Assembly: GCF_000023145.1 (NCBI RefSeq)
Contig: NC_012704.1
Coordinates: forward strand, 1,550,001 to 1,614,000
DNA length: 64,000 bases
DNA from: Corynebacterium kroppenstedtii DSM 44385
GTDB taxonomy: Bacteria; Actinomycetota; Actinomycetes; Mycobacteriales; Mycobacteriaceae
Direction of reading: 5' to 3'
The translations under genes and the position numbers were made by a program. Below, piece by piece: positions 8,631-17,918 of the stretch (its first letter is position 1; each line of letters starts with the position of its first letter). The notes beneath the pieces were generated by a model. That model saw only the letters and a list, made by a program, of their open reading frames with translations, did not search any database and was not told the origin of the DNA.

Positions 8631-10226
8631 GTGAGTCAACAAACGTGGTTCATTATCGCCATGGTGATTTATCTGCTCGCCATGCTTGCGATAGGTCTGT
8701 ATTCGTTCCGCCAAACTGATGAATACGACGATTACATGCTTGGCGGACGCGGCCTGCACCCGTTCGTCGCCGCCCTCTCTGCCGGAGCGTCGGACATGTC
8801 CGGCTGGCTCCTCATGGGGCTGCCTGGCGCCATGTACGTGTCGGGCTTCGGCCAGCTGTGGATGCCCATCGGCCTCCTGATCGGCTGTTGGGCCAACTGG
8901 AAGTGGACCGCCCCACGGTTGCGTTCCTACACGGAGATCGCGGATAACTCCATCACCATTCCGTCGTTCTTGGAAAAGCGGCTCAACGACAAGAGCCATG
9001 GACTCCGCATCGCCGCTGGCCTCATCATTTTGGTTTTCTTCACCTTCTACGTCGCGTCGGGAATGGTCTCCGGCGGCAAGTACTTCCAGTCGACGTTCGG
9101 CGGCGACTACCTCGTCGGCATGCTGGTCATTGCGTGCGTGACCGTTGCGTACACCTTCATCGGTGGTTTCTTGGCTGTGTCCTACACGGATACGGTCCAG
9201 GGCCTGATCATGTTCATCGCGCTGATCCTAGTCCCCACCTTCGCTTTGCTGCACATGCACGACGCCGGCTCAATCTGGACCTACCAGACCCAGCACAACT
9301 ACGGCTTCCACGAAGCATTGAGCTCCAACCCCCACTGGTTCTCCCTGTTCAATGGCGTGTCCTTCATCACCGCCATCTCAGGATTGGCATGGGGCTTGGG
9401 TTACTTCGGACAGCCACACATCATTGTCCGCTTCATGGCCCTGCGTAAGCCCTCCGAGGCACGATCCGGGCGTCGCTATGGCGTTGTGTGGATGTCCCTT
9501 TGCATCATCGGCGCAACCATGGTGGCCGTCATCGGGCCTTCCTTCTTCGGCCAGGACCCCTCAATCCACATCGACGACACCGTCAACTACGAAACGATCT
9601 TCCTGGACATGGGGCAGATCTTGTTCCACCCGCTGATCGCTGGTCTCATTTTGACGGCGGTTCTCGCGGCTATCATGTCGACGATCGCTTCCCAGCTGCT
9701 CGTTGTCTCCTCTGCGCTGGTTGAGGACATTTACAACGGGCTGATCAACAAGAACGCGAGCCACAAGACATTGATCAACCTCTCACGCGCTGCAGTGATC
9801 ATGGTGGCCGTCGTCGCCGCGCTGCTGGCTTTGGATCCGAACAGCCAGATCCTCAACCTGGTGTCCTTCGCCTGGGCCGGCTTCGGTTCCGCGTTCGGCC
9901 CGATGGTGGTGGCCGCACTGTACTGGCGTCGTCTGAACTACCAGGGTGCGCTGGCTGGGATGGTCACTGGTGCGGTCGTAGCCTTCGTTTGGGGCCAGTG
10001 GATCGTTGACACCCCGTTCGGCAACGGGCTCTACGAGATGATCCCGGGCGTCATTTGCAGCACAATCGCTATGATCGCCGTGACCTTGGCGACGCCCGAA
10101 CCTGACAAGAGCATCACCGACGGCTTCGACGAGGCCTCACGCCTCGCCCGTGTCGCGGAAGCCAACCCCGAGCTGAACATCGCCACAGCTCAGGAGAAGA
10201 TCGAGGAAGGCAACATCAAGGCCTAG
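8631..10226 (+). CDS. putP: Sodium/proline symporter PutP
   Basis: Secondary transporter of the sodium:solute symporter family that imports L-proline with Na+. The 531-residue length fits PutP (about 500). It has around 12-13 hydrophobic segments from residue 5 onward and the family's early signatures: GGRGLHPFVAALSAGASDMSGWLLMGLPG, which I give only as its parts GGRGL, ALSAGASDMSGW and LMGLPGAMY, then YVASGMVSGGKYF. The open frame extends upstream to a TTG at 8586, but the GTG at 8631 has a clear GAGGAG at correct spacing and starts right before the first membrane helix. Transcribed alone and closed by a strong terminator. Proline uptake complements the proBA biosynthesis genes elsewhere in the window; in this family it may serve osmoprotection or catabolism, which the sequence cannot decide. 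Confidence 0.93.
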   Translation: MSQQTWFIIAMVIYLLAMLAIGLYSFRQTDEYDDYMLGGRGLHPFVAALSAGASDMSGWLLMGLPGAMYVSGFGQLWMPIGLLIGCWANWKWTAPRLRSYTEIADNSITIPSFLEKRLNDKSHGLRIAAGLIILVFFTFYVASGMVSGGKYFQSTFGGDYLVGMLVIACVTVAYTFIGGFLAVSYTDTVQGLIMFIALILVPTFALLHMHDAGSIWTYQTQHNYGFHEALSSNPHWFSLFNGVSFITAISGLAWGLGYFGQPHIIVRFMALRKPSEARSGRRYGVVWMSLCIIGATMVAVIGPSFFGQDPSIHIDDTVNYETIFLDMGQILFHPLIAGLILTAVLAAIMSTIASQLLVVSSALVEDIYNGLINKNASHKTLINLSRAAVIMVAVVAALLALDPNSQILNLVSFAWAGFGSAFGPMVVAALYWRRLNYQGALAGMVTGAVVAFVWGQWIVDTPFGNGLYEMIPGVICSTIAMIAVTLATPEPDKSITDGFDEASRLARVAEANPELNIATAQEKIEEGNIKA

Positions 10227-10245
10227 TTTTCCTTGGAACCTCACC

Positions 10246-10284
10246 ACGTGGAGTGCGTCTAAACAGACGTGCTCCACGTTTTTT
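10246..10284 (+). terminator. Rho-independent terminator of putP
   Basis: A 15-pair stem (10246-10260 with 10265-10279, containing two adjacent G-T wobbles) closes a four-base AAAC loop and runs straight into a T tract. It lies 19 bases after the putP stop. Its 3' arm contains the GTG used as start by the next open frame. Confidence 0.9.
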
Positions 10285-10928
10285 CATCTCCACATACTTA
10301 TTGCCGACGCAGGCTCAGCGTCGTCACTCTCGTTCTGGTCGTCGGACTTCTTGTTGCAACAATCGTCGCCATTAAGCATCGCCCCGAGACCAGCGAGCGT
10401 CGCTCCTTGGACGCGCTTCTATCCTCGGCACGAATTATTGACTACCGGACCACAATTCTGGGATATCAGCGCGATAAATTCGGCGACGGGTGGGCACGAT
10501 CCCCTACCCCACAAGGAACATGGTGCACCACCCGGCAACATGTTCTTCGTGAACAGCGTGATGACATAAAAACGGCTGACACCTGCGACGTTGTCGGCGG
10601 GCATGGACTCGATCCTTACACAGGCAAGAGCCTCACCATCGGATCTATCGACATCGACCACATCGTGCCGCTCGCTGCCGCGTGGGACTTGGGTGCGGCA
10701 CAGTGGTCGCGCGAGGAACGGATGAGCTTTGCCAATGACAGGAAGCGGAATCTGGTGGTGACCGATTCCCATGTGAACAGGACAAAGAGCGACAAAACAC
10801 CCGAAGAATGGATGCCGCCGAGCACGCGACAAGCCTGCTGGTACGCCACCACCTACGCGAAAGTGATTGTCGCATACGATCTCGCGCTGACTCAACGGGA
10901 CGCGAGCGCCCTTCGGGAGGCCTGCTGA
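10269..10928 (+). CDS. Membrane-anchored HNH endonuclease family protein
   Basis: A 219-residue HNH nuclease of the DUF1524 type (as in secreted actinobacterial nucleases). After a basic stretch (RRR at 13-15) comes one hydrophobic segment, LSVVTLVLVVGLLVATIVA, acting as signal anchor, so the catalytic part should face outside. The nuclease core shows DPYTGK, IDIDHIVPL (D130, H131), an N-rich block around 156-161, and NRTKSDKTPEEWMPP. It is related to the lipoprotein nuclease at 48361-49311, which has the same DPYTG, IDHxV, KSDK and EWMPPxT motifs. The start is a problem: the only usable codon before the anchor is the GTG at 10269, inside the putP terminator, without a ribosome binding site at normal distance. 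The true start may be non-canonical, or the gene poorly expressed. Substrate unknown; extracellular nutrient DNA or competitor DNA are options. Confidence 0.75.
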   Translation: MLHVFSSPHTYCRRRLSVVTLVLVVGLLVATIVAIKHRPETSERRSLDALLSSARIIDYRTTILGYQRDKFGDGWARSPTPQGTWCTTRQHVLREQRDDIKTADTCDVVGGHGLDPYTGKSLTIGSIDIDHIVPLAAAWDLGAAQWSREERMSFANDRKRNLVVTDSHVNRTKSDKTPEEWMPPSTRQACWYATTYAKVIVAYDLALTQRDASALREAC

Positions 10929-11102
10929 GAAAAACAAACAGCACACCGGGCCCAGCGCATCGTCACGCCACCACGCTCAACGTCGAATCTGACTTCGTGT
11001 CATGTCATCGACCCCTCGACCGGCCACTACCCGCTGGCAGGTACCCTATTGACAGACGACGTATTCATTGACGACCCCTGACCCCAAAGAAAAGGACACA
11101 TC

Positions 11103-11585
11103 GTGCCTGAACATTTCATGGTGCTTATCCACGTCATTGCGGCGATCATCCTGATCGGCCCTGTCATGGTAGCCACCTCCCAATTCCCGAAAGCTGCACA
11201 GGCTGCGCATAACGGTGATGAGTTAGCGCGAGGCAGAGCCCAATCGCTGCACTCGATCACCAAAGCCTACGGATTGTGGTCCTTGCTCGTTCCCCTTATC
11301 GGATTTGGTGCCCTCTTTACCGTCGATGGTGCCCTCAAGAACTACTTCATCCACACCGGCATATTGCTGACGGTGATCGGGTGGGGAATCCTCTTCTTCG
11401 TGATCGTCCCTAAGCAAAGGACCCTGATCGCGGACCTCAATCTTCTCGACGAAGCCGACGACATCGAACCTGACGAGGTTCCGCCCGCACAATGGGACAA
11501 GACCCCGGGAATGCTCAACATGTTCTCCGGAATTTTCAACGCCCTGTGGGTTATCACCGCTATCTTGATGTTCTTCCGACCTTAA
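11103..11585 (+). CDS. Small integral membrane protein, DUF2269-like
   Basis: A 160-residue membrane protein with four hydrophobic segments (about 6-25, 55-75, 82-103 and 140-158) and a charged loop before the last one. Layout and length resemble the DUF2269 family of predicted membrane proteins, for which no function is established. Start is a GTG preceded by AAGGA. It stands alone, 174 bases after the HNH gene, and ends at a hairpin shared with the converging RNA helicase gene. The family match is from memory and tentative; a membrane location is certain. Confidence 0.7.
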   Translation: MPEHFMVLIHVIAAIILIGPVMVATSQFPKAAQAAHNGDELARGRAQSLHSITKAYGLWSLLVPLIGFGALFTVDGALKNYFIHTGILLTVIGWGILFFVIVPKQRTLIADLNLLDEADDIEPDEVPPAQWDKTPGMLNMFSGIFNALWVITAILMFFRP

Positions 11586-11619
11586 GTCGTTGACGCCACA
11601 GGACGTATAACTGCGACAA

Positions 11620-11655
11620 GGCCGACAGCGCAATGCTGCCGGCCTCCATTTGTTT
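11620..11655. terminator. Bidirectional terminator hairpin
   Basis: Inverted repeat GGCCGACAGC / GCTGCCGGCC (11620-11629 and 11635-11644) with one internal mismatch and a five-base loop, followed by a T-rich tail. It lies between two converging genes, so it can serve both. Confidence 0.7.
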
Positions 11656-11698
11656 TATTACTGGTCCAGGGCGGGTTCACTCCCGTCCAATTTCCGGT

Positions 11699-14170
11699 TT
11701 AGTACCGGTCGTCGCGACCACGCCCACGGAAACCACGGTCGTTAAAGCCGCGACCGCCTCGGCCGTTCCAACCCCGGCCACCACGGTTCCGATCATTGCG
11801 GCCCCCATCACGACGATCATTGCGACCACCGTCGCGGCGTCGGTCTCCACGATCCCATGAATCGCGACCACCGCGGCCGCGGTCATCACGGCCACGCCCA
11901 CGGAATCCACGGTCATTGAAACCACGGCCACCATCACGACCACGTGAACGACGGTCACCATGACCACGATCATTGAACCGTCCGCCGCGACGATCGCCCG
12001 ACTGACGATCCCGCTTGTGCGCACCCGGTCGTCCCGCTGGCGCACCCGGATCCGGCTCGATCTTAATGAGCTGGCCGGACACACGCGTGTCCTCCAACGC
12101 CTCAAAAACTTCCATCGGTAGATCCGCAGGAAGCTCAACCAAGGAGTGCTCCGAGAAGATCGAAATCTTACCAAAATCACGGGAGTTGAGGCCGCCTTCA
12201 TTTGCGATGGCACCCACGATCGCGCCGGGGCGAACCTGCTGACGCTTACCCACCGCGATTTTGTACACAGCCATTTCTTTACCTGTGCGATCCGTGAACC
12301 GCGGGGGCTCTTTGCCGCTGAAACGCTCATTCAGGCTACGGGTATCGGGCTCGCGGTCATTCCGGCGGCCGCGTCGATCATTGCGACGATCGTTGCGTCG
12401 GATGGTGTCTTCCTTCAGCAGGAATTCGTCACCCGATTGCGATTGGGTTGCGAGAGCAGCAGCAATATCTGCCAGCGGTGTTTCGTGCTCCTCGGCGTAG
12501 GAGTTGATCAGGCCACGGAATAAATCAACCTGCGGGTCCGCCAAGGACTCCGTGATCGACTGCGCAAACTTGGCCTTGCGGGTCTCATTGACCTCATCAA
12601 CCGTCGGCAATTGCATTTCCTCAATCGAGGACTTGGTTGCACGCTCGATGGACCGCAGCAAACGCCGCTCACGCGGGGTCACGAACAAGATCGCCTCACC
12701 CGAGCGCCCCGCCCGGCCGGTACGTCCAATACGGTGCACATAGGACTCCGTATCGTGCGGAATGTCATAGTTGACGACGTGGGAAATGCGCTCCACATCC
12801 AGGCCACGAGCGGCCACATCCGTCGCAACGAGAATGTCTAAGCGACCATCGCGCAACTGATCGACGGTCCGCTCACGCTGATTCTGCGCCATGTCGCCAT
12901 TAATCGCGGCAGCAGAGAAACCGCGAGCACGAAGCTTCTCCGCGAGTTCCTCGGTGTTCTGCTTCGTCCGAGCGAACATGATCATCGCGTCGAACTCGGT
13001 GACCTCGAGGATACGGGTCAACGCGTCCAACTTGTAGTGGTGGTTGACCAGCAAATACTGCTGGTGGATGTTGTCCGCCGTGCGCTGCTGCGACTTAATC
13101 GTAACTTCACGCGGATCCTCCAGGTACTGCTTTGACAACCGACGGATCGACGCCGGCATCGTCGCAGAGAACAACGCCGTCTGCTTATGTTCCGGAGTGT
13201 CGGCGAGAATACGCTCAACATCCTCCTGGAAACCCATGTTGAGCATCTCATCCGCCTCATCCAAGACAAGGTATTTGAGCTCAGAAAGATCCAGGCTGCC
13301 GCGTTCCAAATGATCAATCACGCGACCGGGCGTACCCACCACGATGTGGGCTCCACGCCGCAACCCCGACAACTGAATGCCATACGACTGGCCACCATAA
13401 ATCGGGAGGACATGCACGCCACCCAAGTGATCAGCGAACTCCTGGAACGCATCCGCCACCTGCAGCGCAAGCTCACGCGTCGGCGACAACACCAATGCCT
13501 GAGGCTTCTTCTGCGAGCGGTCCAACCGCGACAGGATCGGCAGCGCAAAAGCAGCAGTCTTACCGGTACCGGTCTGAGCTAAGCCGACAACATCCCGCCC
13601 CTGAGCGAGAATCGGAATCGTAGCCGCCTGAATCGGCGACGGGGTCTCAAATCCGACCTTTTTCACAGCACGGACGACGTCATCGCTCAAGTCCAGGTCG
13701 TCGAAAGACGGGCCCTCATCGTCGTCATCATCGGTGTCCGTTGATGCATCTTTGTCCGACGATTCCTTGCCAGACGCATCGTCGTCGGAGTTTTCTTTGT
13801 CCGACGTTTCTTTGGCCGGCGCATCCTGATCGGACGCGTCGTCCTGCTCAGGCGCATCCTCCGCACGGGTTTCGTCACCGCCGTTTTCAGTCGAAGCGGT
13901 GTGCGCCTCATCCCCGCTATCTGCCACGTCTGAGCTCGTCACCGGTTCAGACTTATCCTTCGAATCATCCACCGAATCAACGGAGATCACGTCGTCCAAC
14001 GTCAACGCATCATCCTCAGCGCCACGTTGCTCGTCCACATTCTCATTCACACTCATGTCAGTGCCCTGCGTCGGGCCTTCACTCTCATTTCCCATTGCGG
14101 AGCTTCCGCTCTCGCCTCCCTTAACGGAGTCTGTCTCAAATTCGGTCGGGGTGGTGGGCTCGTCAGCCAT
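11699..14170 (-). CDS. deaD: DEAD-box ATP-dependent RNA helicase (DeaD/CsdA type)
   Basis: RNA helicase for ribosome assembly and RNA turnover, often cold-induced. The 823-residue protein has four parts. (1) A very acidic low-complexity N-terminus of about 165 residues (repeats of ESSDKDAS type). (2) The helicase core: Q motif PSPIQAATIP, Walker A AQTGTGKTAAF, VLDEADEMLNMGF, SAT, HRIGRTGRAGRSG. (3) A DbpA-like RNA-binding domain near residues 645-720. (4) An Arg/Gly/Asp-rich tail in which a 17-residue unit, GRGFNDRGFRGRGRDDR, occurs twice, once ending one residue before the stop. The acidic head and basic tail make it unusually polar and probably condensation-prone (inference). ATG at 14170. 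A five-codon open frame (14185-14202) sits just upstream of the start and may affect translation. Confidence 0.93.
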   Translation of the reverse strand: MADEPTTPTEFETDSVKGGESGSSAMGNESEGPTQGTDMSVNENVDEQRGAEDDALTLDDVISVDSVDDSKDKSEPVTSSDVADSGDEAHTASTENGGDETRAEDAPEQDDASDQDAPAKETSDKENSDDDASGKESSDKDASTDTDDDDDEGPSFDDLDLSDDVVRAVKKVGFETPSPIQAATIPILAQGRDVVGLAQTGTGKTAAFALPILSRLDRSQKKPQALVLSPTRELALQVADAFQEFADHLGGVHVLPIYGGQSYGIQLSGLRRGAHIVVGTPGRVIDHLERGSLDLSELKYLVLDEADEMLNMGFQEDVERILADTPEHKQTALFSATMPASIRRLSKQYLEDPREVTIKSQQRTADNIHQQYLLVNHHYKLDALTRILEVTEFDAMIMFARTKQNTEELAEKLRARGFSAAAINGDMAQNQRERTVDQLRDGRLDILVATDVAARGLDVERISHVVNYDIPHDTESYVHRIGRTGRAGRSGEAILFVTPRERRLLRSIERATKSSIEEMQLPTVDEVNETRKAKFAQSITESLADPQVDLFRGLINSYAEEHETPLADIAAALATQSQSGDEFLLKEDTIRRNDRRNDRRGRRNDREPDTRSLNERFSGKEPPRFTDRTGKEMAVYKIAVGKRQQVRPGAIVGAIANEGGLNSRDFGKISIFSEHSLVELPADLPMEVFEALEDTRVSGQLIKIEPDPGAPAGRPGAHKRDRQSGDRRGGRFNDRGHGDRRSRGRDGGRGFNDRGFRGRGRDDRGRGGRDSWDRGDRRRDGGRNDRRDGGRNDRNRGGRGWNGRGGRGFNDRGFRGRGRDDRY

Positions 14171-14762
14171 ATATTTTTACCCATCTATTTTCTGCCCGAC
14201 ATATCCGTTTCAACGCTCACATCCAACGCGCGTAACTTCATCGGAGGCCATCACTGGTGAACTCTCAACCGGGCTGGACACTCAACCGCACTTCGCCAAC
14301 AGCTTTCACACTCGACTTCGCCAGAGCGTTCTGTCGCGCAATTTGCCCGCGGGTCACCCGAGAGCACAAAAGATCGCAACAGTAGTAAGGGGAAGAAGGT
14401 CAGCGTCGACAAGAAGTAGAACGGTGAACACAGGTCAGAGGTTCACGAGTGAGGACGTAACGGTATTCGTCGGTACTCAACAACGTTTCACATCACGATA
14501 GCCACTCATTGGTCACCGGCTGTCTCAACAGCAACGACGACAAGCAGCTATCACACTCCCACGGGCGGACCTTGTGAAGTCATCCCGTCGGGACCCAAAC
14601 GCAGGTAAGGCAGGTGCCTATTCGCAAGAATGGTGGGCTCCAGCCGGTGCGCTCAGTCCCCAACAGGTTACGCGTCCGGCCAGAAAAAAGCGATTCGACC
14701 TGGTGACGCGCGTGGTGGCTAGGCTTAGTGGCTGGGCGTGGCCACTCCGGCGGCTAGGCCCG
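14171..14762. promoter_or_regulatory. 592-base gene-free leader region upstream of deaD
   Basis: No convincing gene in 592 bases. A 364-residue rightward frame begins at 14574 but is a shadow of the carrier gene. The region must hold the deaD promoter and 5' leader; long structured leaders are known for deaD/csdA in other bacteria. On the leftward strand it also receives transcription from the MatC-type gene ending at 14763, after which only a weak GTGGC/GCCAC hairpin and a distant T6 (14684-14689) are visible. The mini-frame at 14185-14202 (five codons) ends 14 bases before the deaD start. Confidence 0.45.
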
Positions 14763-16019
14763 TTAAACCACCATCATCGGGTAGATCAGCAGCAAGAGCG
14801 GGGCGATCACGCCCATGGAAATCGCCAAGCTCAGCAGCAAACGGAAGGTCTTATTCTGCTTGTCTTCCTGCACCTGGGCGACGACCAAGGTGCCGGCGAC
14901 GTGTACAGGGTTAACCACCATCAACGCTGCCGGCGCCGCAATCGCGGCAATCACCCACGTCATATGCTCATTCCCCGGGAACGACGACATCGCGATCGGC
15001 AACGCAAGCCCCAACACGCCCAACGTCGAGGATTCAATATTGCACAACAGGGTGGTCAAGTACACGATCGCGGCCAGGAGCAGGGCCGAGCTGCCGATAG
15101 ACAACATGCCATGCTGGATCGTATCCATCGTGCCAATGTGCTTCATGACACCCAGGTACGTCAGCAAACCGGTCAACAGGATGATGGCATTCCACGGCAC
15201 CGTCTTCAGCAGGGCCTTCTCCGGCGGGTCAAAGACCAGCTGCAAAATGACGACCATCGCCATCGCGGTCAATCCAACATCCCAACCGAAGGCAATCACG
15301 CAGACGACGAACATGATCAAGGCAAGGCCCGAACAAATTGCATAAACAGGCCGCTCCACGACATCGTCGGCCGTACCTTCGACGACCTGTTCAGGCTTCA
15401 TATTCGCGCGCGCACGACCCCACTTCGTCGCGGTGAAAATAACCTGCAGCACGGCCACGGCAACCACCGCGGTTACCATCGCAACAGCCCACACGCCCCA
15501 CTTGGAATAGGACACATTGTGGTCCGCAGCGATCGAACTAATCAGAGCACCAACGGGGTTCAACGGCGACGGCCCCGCCATATTCGCCCCGATAATCACA
15601 GCAAGCTCGTTAATGAAGAACATGTGGCGCGTTCGCGACGACACATAGGCCACCATCGGCACCAATAGCGCAATCGGCGCGGTAGCAAACGCGCCCGCCG
15701 TCGATAATGCAGCGCCCAAAATGAACACTGCCCAGGGCAACACGTAAACCCGGTCCCCTACGACGTCGAAAATTTTGACTATCAACCACGTCAAGGCGCC
15801 CGACTGTTTCATATGGGCGAAGAGCAGTGAAACACCGGCAATCAGAACAACCAGTTTGCCATCGAAAAACTCGAAAACTTGCTTGGCGTCAACCCCCGCG
15901 ATCACGGCGAGCGGAAGTGTGGCAGCAAGGGCCAAGATACCGATATTCAGCTTCTTACTGATGGCCAGTAAGAACACAAGAACCAGGAGTATCAACGAAA
16001 GTAGCTGGTCAAAGGGCAT
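14763..16019 (-). CDS. MatC-type dicarboxylate carrier (IT/SLC13-like permease)
   Basis: A 418-residue permease of the ion-transporter superfamily with about 11-12 hydrophobic segments spread along the whole chain. The N-terminus (MPFDQLLSLILLVLVFLLA then LNIGILALAA) resembles the MatC N-terminal domain of putative malonate/dicarboxylate carriers, and the repeated NPVGAL and NPVHVAG motifs in re-entrant positions fit this superfamily. Substrate is inferred only from family: a C3/C4 dicarboxylate. It is monocistronic, with no neighbouring metabolic genes to narrow the substrate. ATG at 16019; the start is supported by the first helix beginning at residue 4. Confidence 0.75.
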   Translation of the reverse strand: MPFDQLLSLILLVLVFLLAISKKLNIGILALAATLPLAVIAGVDAKQVFEFFDGKLVVLIAGVSLLFAHMKQSGALTWLIVKIFDVVGDRVYVLPWAVFILGAALSTAGAFATAPIALLVPMVAYVSSRTRHMFFINELAVIIGANMAGPSPLNPVGALISSIAADHNVSYSKWGVWAVAMVTAVVAVAVLQVIFTATKWGRARANMKPEQVVEGTADDVVERPVYAICSGLALIMFVVCVIAFGWDVGLTAMAMVVILQLVFDPPEKALLKTVPWNAIILLTGLLTYLGVMKHIGTMDTIQHGMLSIGSSALLLAAIVYLTTLLCNIESSTLGVLGLALPIAMSSFPGNEHMTWVIAAIAAPAALMVVNPVHVAGTLVVAQVQEDKQNKTFRLLLSLAISMGVIAPLLLLIYPMMVV

Positions 16020-16209
16020 GAGCGATACCTTCCATCCGTGCGCTCCAAGTCAGGGGTGAGCGGGTATCACAGACGTGCCACTGAAACCAGTAACTATAAG
16101 CGCGGACTTCGGGGCATCCTCCGTGAACTTCCCACGGCTCTCTTGTAACGGTACGCTCGAGTGGGTGCGATCCATTAAATCCGACCCCATCACAGCAACA
16201 GATACCACC

Positions 16210-16935
16210 ATGTCAACTGGCCAACAGGCCCCCATTCGAGGGCGCAATTACCGACGCACGTCGCTGAAAGTCCTTGCCGCAGGTGGCTCTGCTATCGCTC
16301 TGTGTGGCGTCGTCACCGGATGTTCCTCAAACTCGGACGACGACAACTCCACCAGCGTCGTCACGTCGACGTCGACCAGGACTGCTGCCCCGTCGGCACA
16401 AAAGAGCCCGGCCCCATCGGAGGACAATGGCGAGGGCCCCTCAATTCCGCCTAGCTCCGCTGCAGACCCAGCCGAGGCTAAGCAGAGTGGTGCTGCAAAC
16501 GACAACGCGCTGCTTAATGCTGTCGTCGGATCTGACAAGAAGAACACCGACGTCAAAGATGTCCGTGGAGCGGGCACAACCAAAGAGCTGGGCGAACCAG
16601 CCTTGGCTAGCGGTATGCCGTTCTATCCCCCGGGCGTGCAATTCACCCGCAATGGCAAAACGATGACCGTCTGTAGCCGTGGAAATGACGCGGCGATTAA
16701 AAAGGGCATCGAGCAGGTTGCAGCGCTGGATGGCACAAGTTGCGAGTTTGCTAGTGCCGCTGCAGGCGAAGCTTTTAACAAGGTGACCGGTTCCAAGAAA
16801 CTGAGCCAGGTGACACCGCTATCGATTACCGCAACATCCCCGGTAAGCAATGAGAAGCTCACTTTGAAGTGCGAAAGCCAGGCGGATGTTACGGTCTGCG
16901 AAAGCAAGAGCGGCGCATCGGTCTTGATGTGGTAG
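16210..16935 (+). CDS. Secreted lipoprotein of unknown function
   Basis: A 241-residue predicted lipoprotein. From the ATG at 16210 there is a basic n-region (RGRNYRRTSLK), a hydrophobic core and the lipobox VVTGCSS, giving lipidation at Cys37. A disordered S/T/P/A/D-rich linker of about 80 residues follows, then a compact C-terminal domain of about 110 residues with four Cys (in VCSRGN, TSCEFA, LKCESQ and TVCESK), likely two disulphides. The frame is open 45 codons further upstream, but that would bury the signal peptide. I do not recognise the C-terminal domain. It stands alone between a leftward carrier gene and a converging acidic protein. Confidence 0.7.
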   Translation: MSTGQQAPIRGRNYRRTSLKVLAAGGSAIALCGVVTGCSSNSDDDNSTSVVTSTSTRTAAPSAQKSPAPSEDNGEGPSIPPSSAADPAEAKQSGAANDNALLNAVVGSDKKNTDVKDVRGAGTTKELGEPALASGMPFYPPGVQFTRNGKTMTVCSRGNDAAIKKGIEQVAALDGTSCEFASAAAGEAFNKVTGSKKLSQVTPLSITATSPVSNEKLTLKCESQADVTVCESKSGASVLMW

Positions 16936-16954
16936 CAGTGGTGCGGGTGCGCGA

Positions 16955-16972
16955 CGCGGTATCCGTACCGCG
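16955..16972. terminator. Stem-loop between converging genes
   Basis: Perfect seven-pair inverted repeat CGCGGTA / TACCGCG with a TCCG tetraloop, in the 62-base gap between two converging genes. No T tract on either side, so it is a probable transcription end or RNA-stabilising hairpin rather than a classical terminator. Confidence 0.45.
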
Positions 16973-16997
16973 CGTGCCGTAGCACTGTAGCCAGCGC

Positions 16998-17735
16998 TTA
17001 CGCTTCGTTCACCCACGGATCACGCGCACTGCCTCCCCATGGATCGTTGGCTGAGTTGATGAGCTCAGCCTCCCAATTCTCCGCTTGGTCAACAGCGACA
17101 CTGAGCACGTTGAACACCGTGTCATAGTCTTTGAATACGCCCAGATCCATGACTTCCACGGCGACGTCGCCAGAGAGATCGTCGTCGTTCTCAGATGTAT
17201 CGAGGTCGGAGTCGTCTAGGTCGTCGGAGTCGTCGGAGTCATCAGGTTCATCCGTGTCATCTGCGTCGTCGGGGTCAATATAGGTCACAAACGCTACGCT
17301 GACGGACGGGGACGACGAATCCACCGTCGTCACCACTTCCAGGGACGACGACTCCCCCACATCCGCGGATAACAGCGTCGGATCCTCGTCATCTTGTTCA
17401 AAGTCCAAATCCGCAATACGCGCATCTGAGCCGTCGAGAAGATCTCGGATAATCGTCACGGCTTGGTCCGTCGCAACATGGAAATTGACCGTATCGACGG
17501 CATCCTCGACGGTAAATATTGCCGTGACCAGCATGGCATCGTCATCGGATGCATCGTCGCCCGGCGCGGTATTAGCGACGGCCACGTACACATTGGCTGC
17601 CGGAATGTCGGAATTGATCTCTTCACAACGGAGATCCACGTCCGGTGAGATGGGGACATACAGGGCCTCGCCCGATATACGGGATTCGATCCCTTCCCGG
17701 TCGAGAGCCGCCGCGATCAATTCTAGGAAATTCAT
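16998..17735 (-). CDS. Acidic conserved protein, unknown function
   Basis: A 245-residue soluble protein I cannot assign. The first 110 residues look like a folded alpha/beta domain (MNFLELIAAALDREGIESRI at the start, then VYVAVANT and VNFHVATDQA). The middle (about 150-195) is an extreme D/E/S run of DDSDD type, and the last 50 residues again look folded (DLGVFKDYDTVFNVLSVAVDQ). The layout, two folded ends joined by an acidic spacer, and the opening helix recall YbjN-like or secretion-chaperone-like folds, but that is weak. A strong ribosome binding site (GGAGGGAC) supports the ATG at 17735. No operon partner. Confidence 0.65.
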   Translation of the reverse strand: MNFLELIAAALDREGIESRISGEALYVPISPDVDLRCEEINSDIPAANVYVAVANTAPGDDASDDDAMLVTAIFTVEDAVDTVNFHVATDQAVTIIRDLLDGSDARIADLDFEQDDEDPTLLSADVGESSSLEVVTTVDSSSPSVSVAFVTYIDPDDADDTDEPDDSDDSDDLDDSDLDTSENDDDLSGDVAVEVMDLGVFKDYDTVFNVLSVAVDQAENWEAELINSANDPWGGSARDPWVNEA

Positions 17736-17918
17736 GTCCCTCCACTACCTTTCCAACGCCGGCCGAACCGCGATAGGCGTTGCCACGAGTGTACGCCGAG
17801 CCCGAGCCTTTCTACAGGGCATAAGGATAGGGTGAGCTAAAAGTTAGATGGCTGCGGGAGCTGGGTTTCGCGTGGCGGGTTTCAGCGGGAGCGGATGATT
17901 CCGCACAGGGTCCAGCAT

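Noticed and set aside
11049..11054. Perfect -35 box TTGACA upstream of the small membrane protein
   Set aside because: No acceptable -10 sequence 16-18 bases downstream.
11677..12330. 217-residue leftward frame rich in V, A, M and T
   Set aside because: Alternate frame of the Arg/Gly repeat tail of the RNA helicase.
14574..15668. 364-residue rightward frame
   Set aside because: Antisense shadow of the MatC-type carrier gene; composition (Q, R, H, N-rich) and lack of motifs are typical of a reverse frame.
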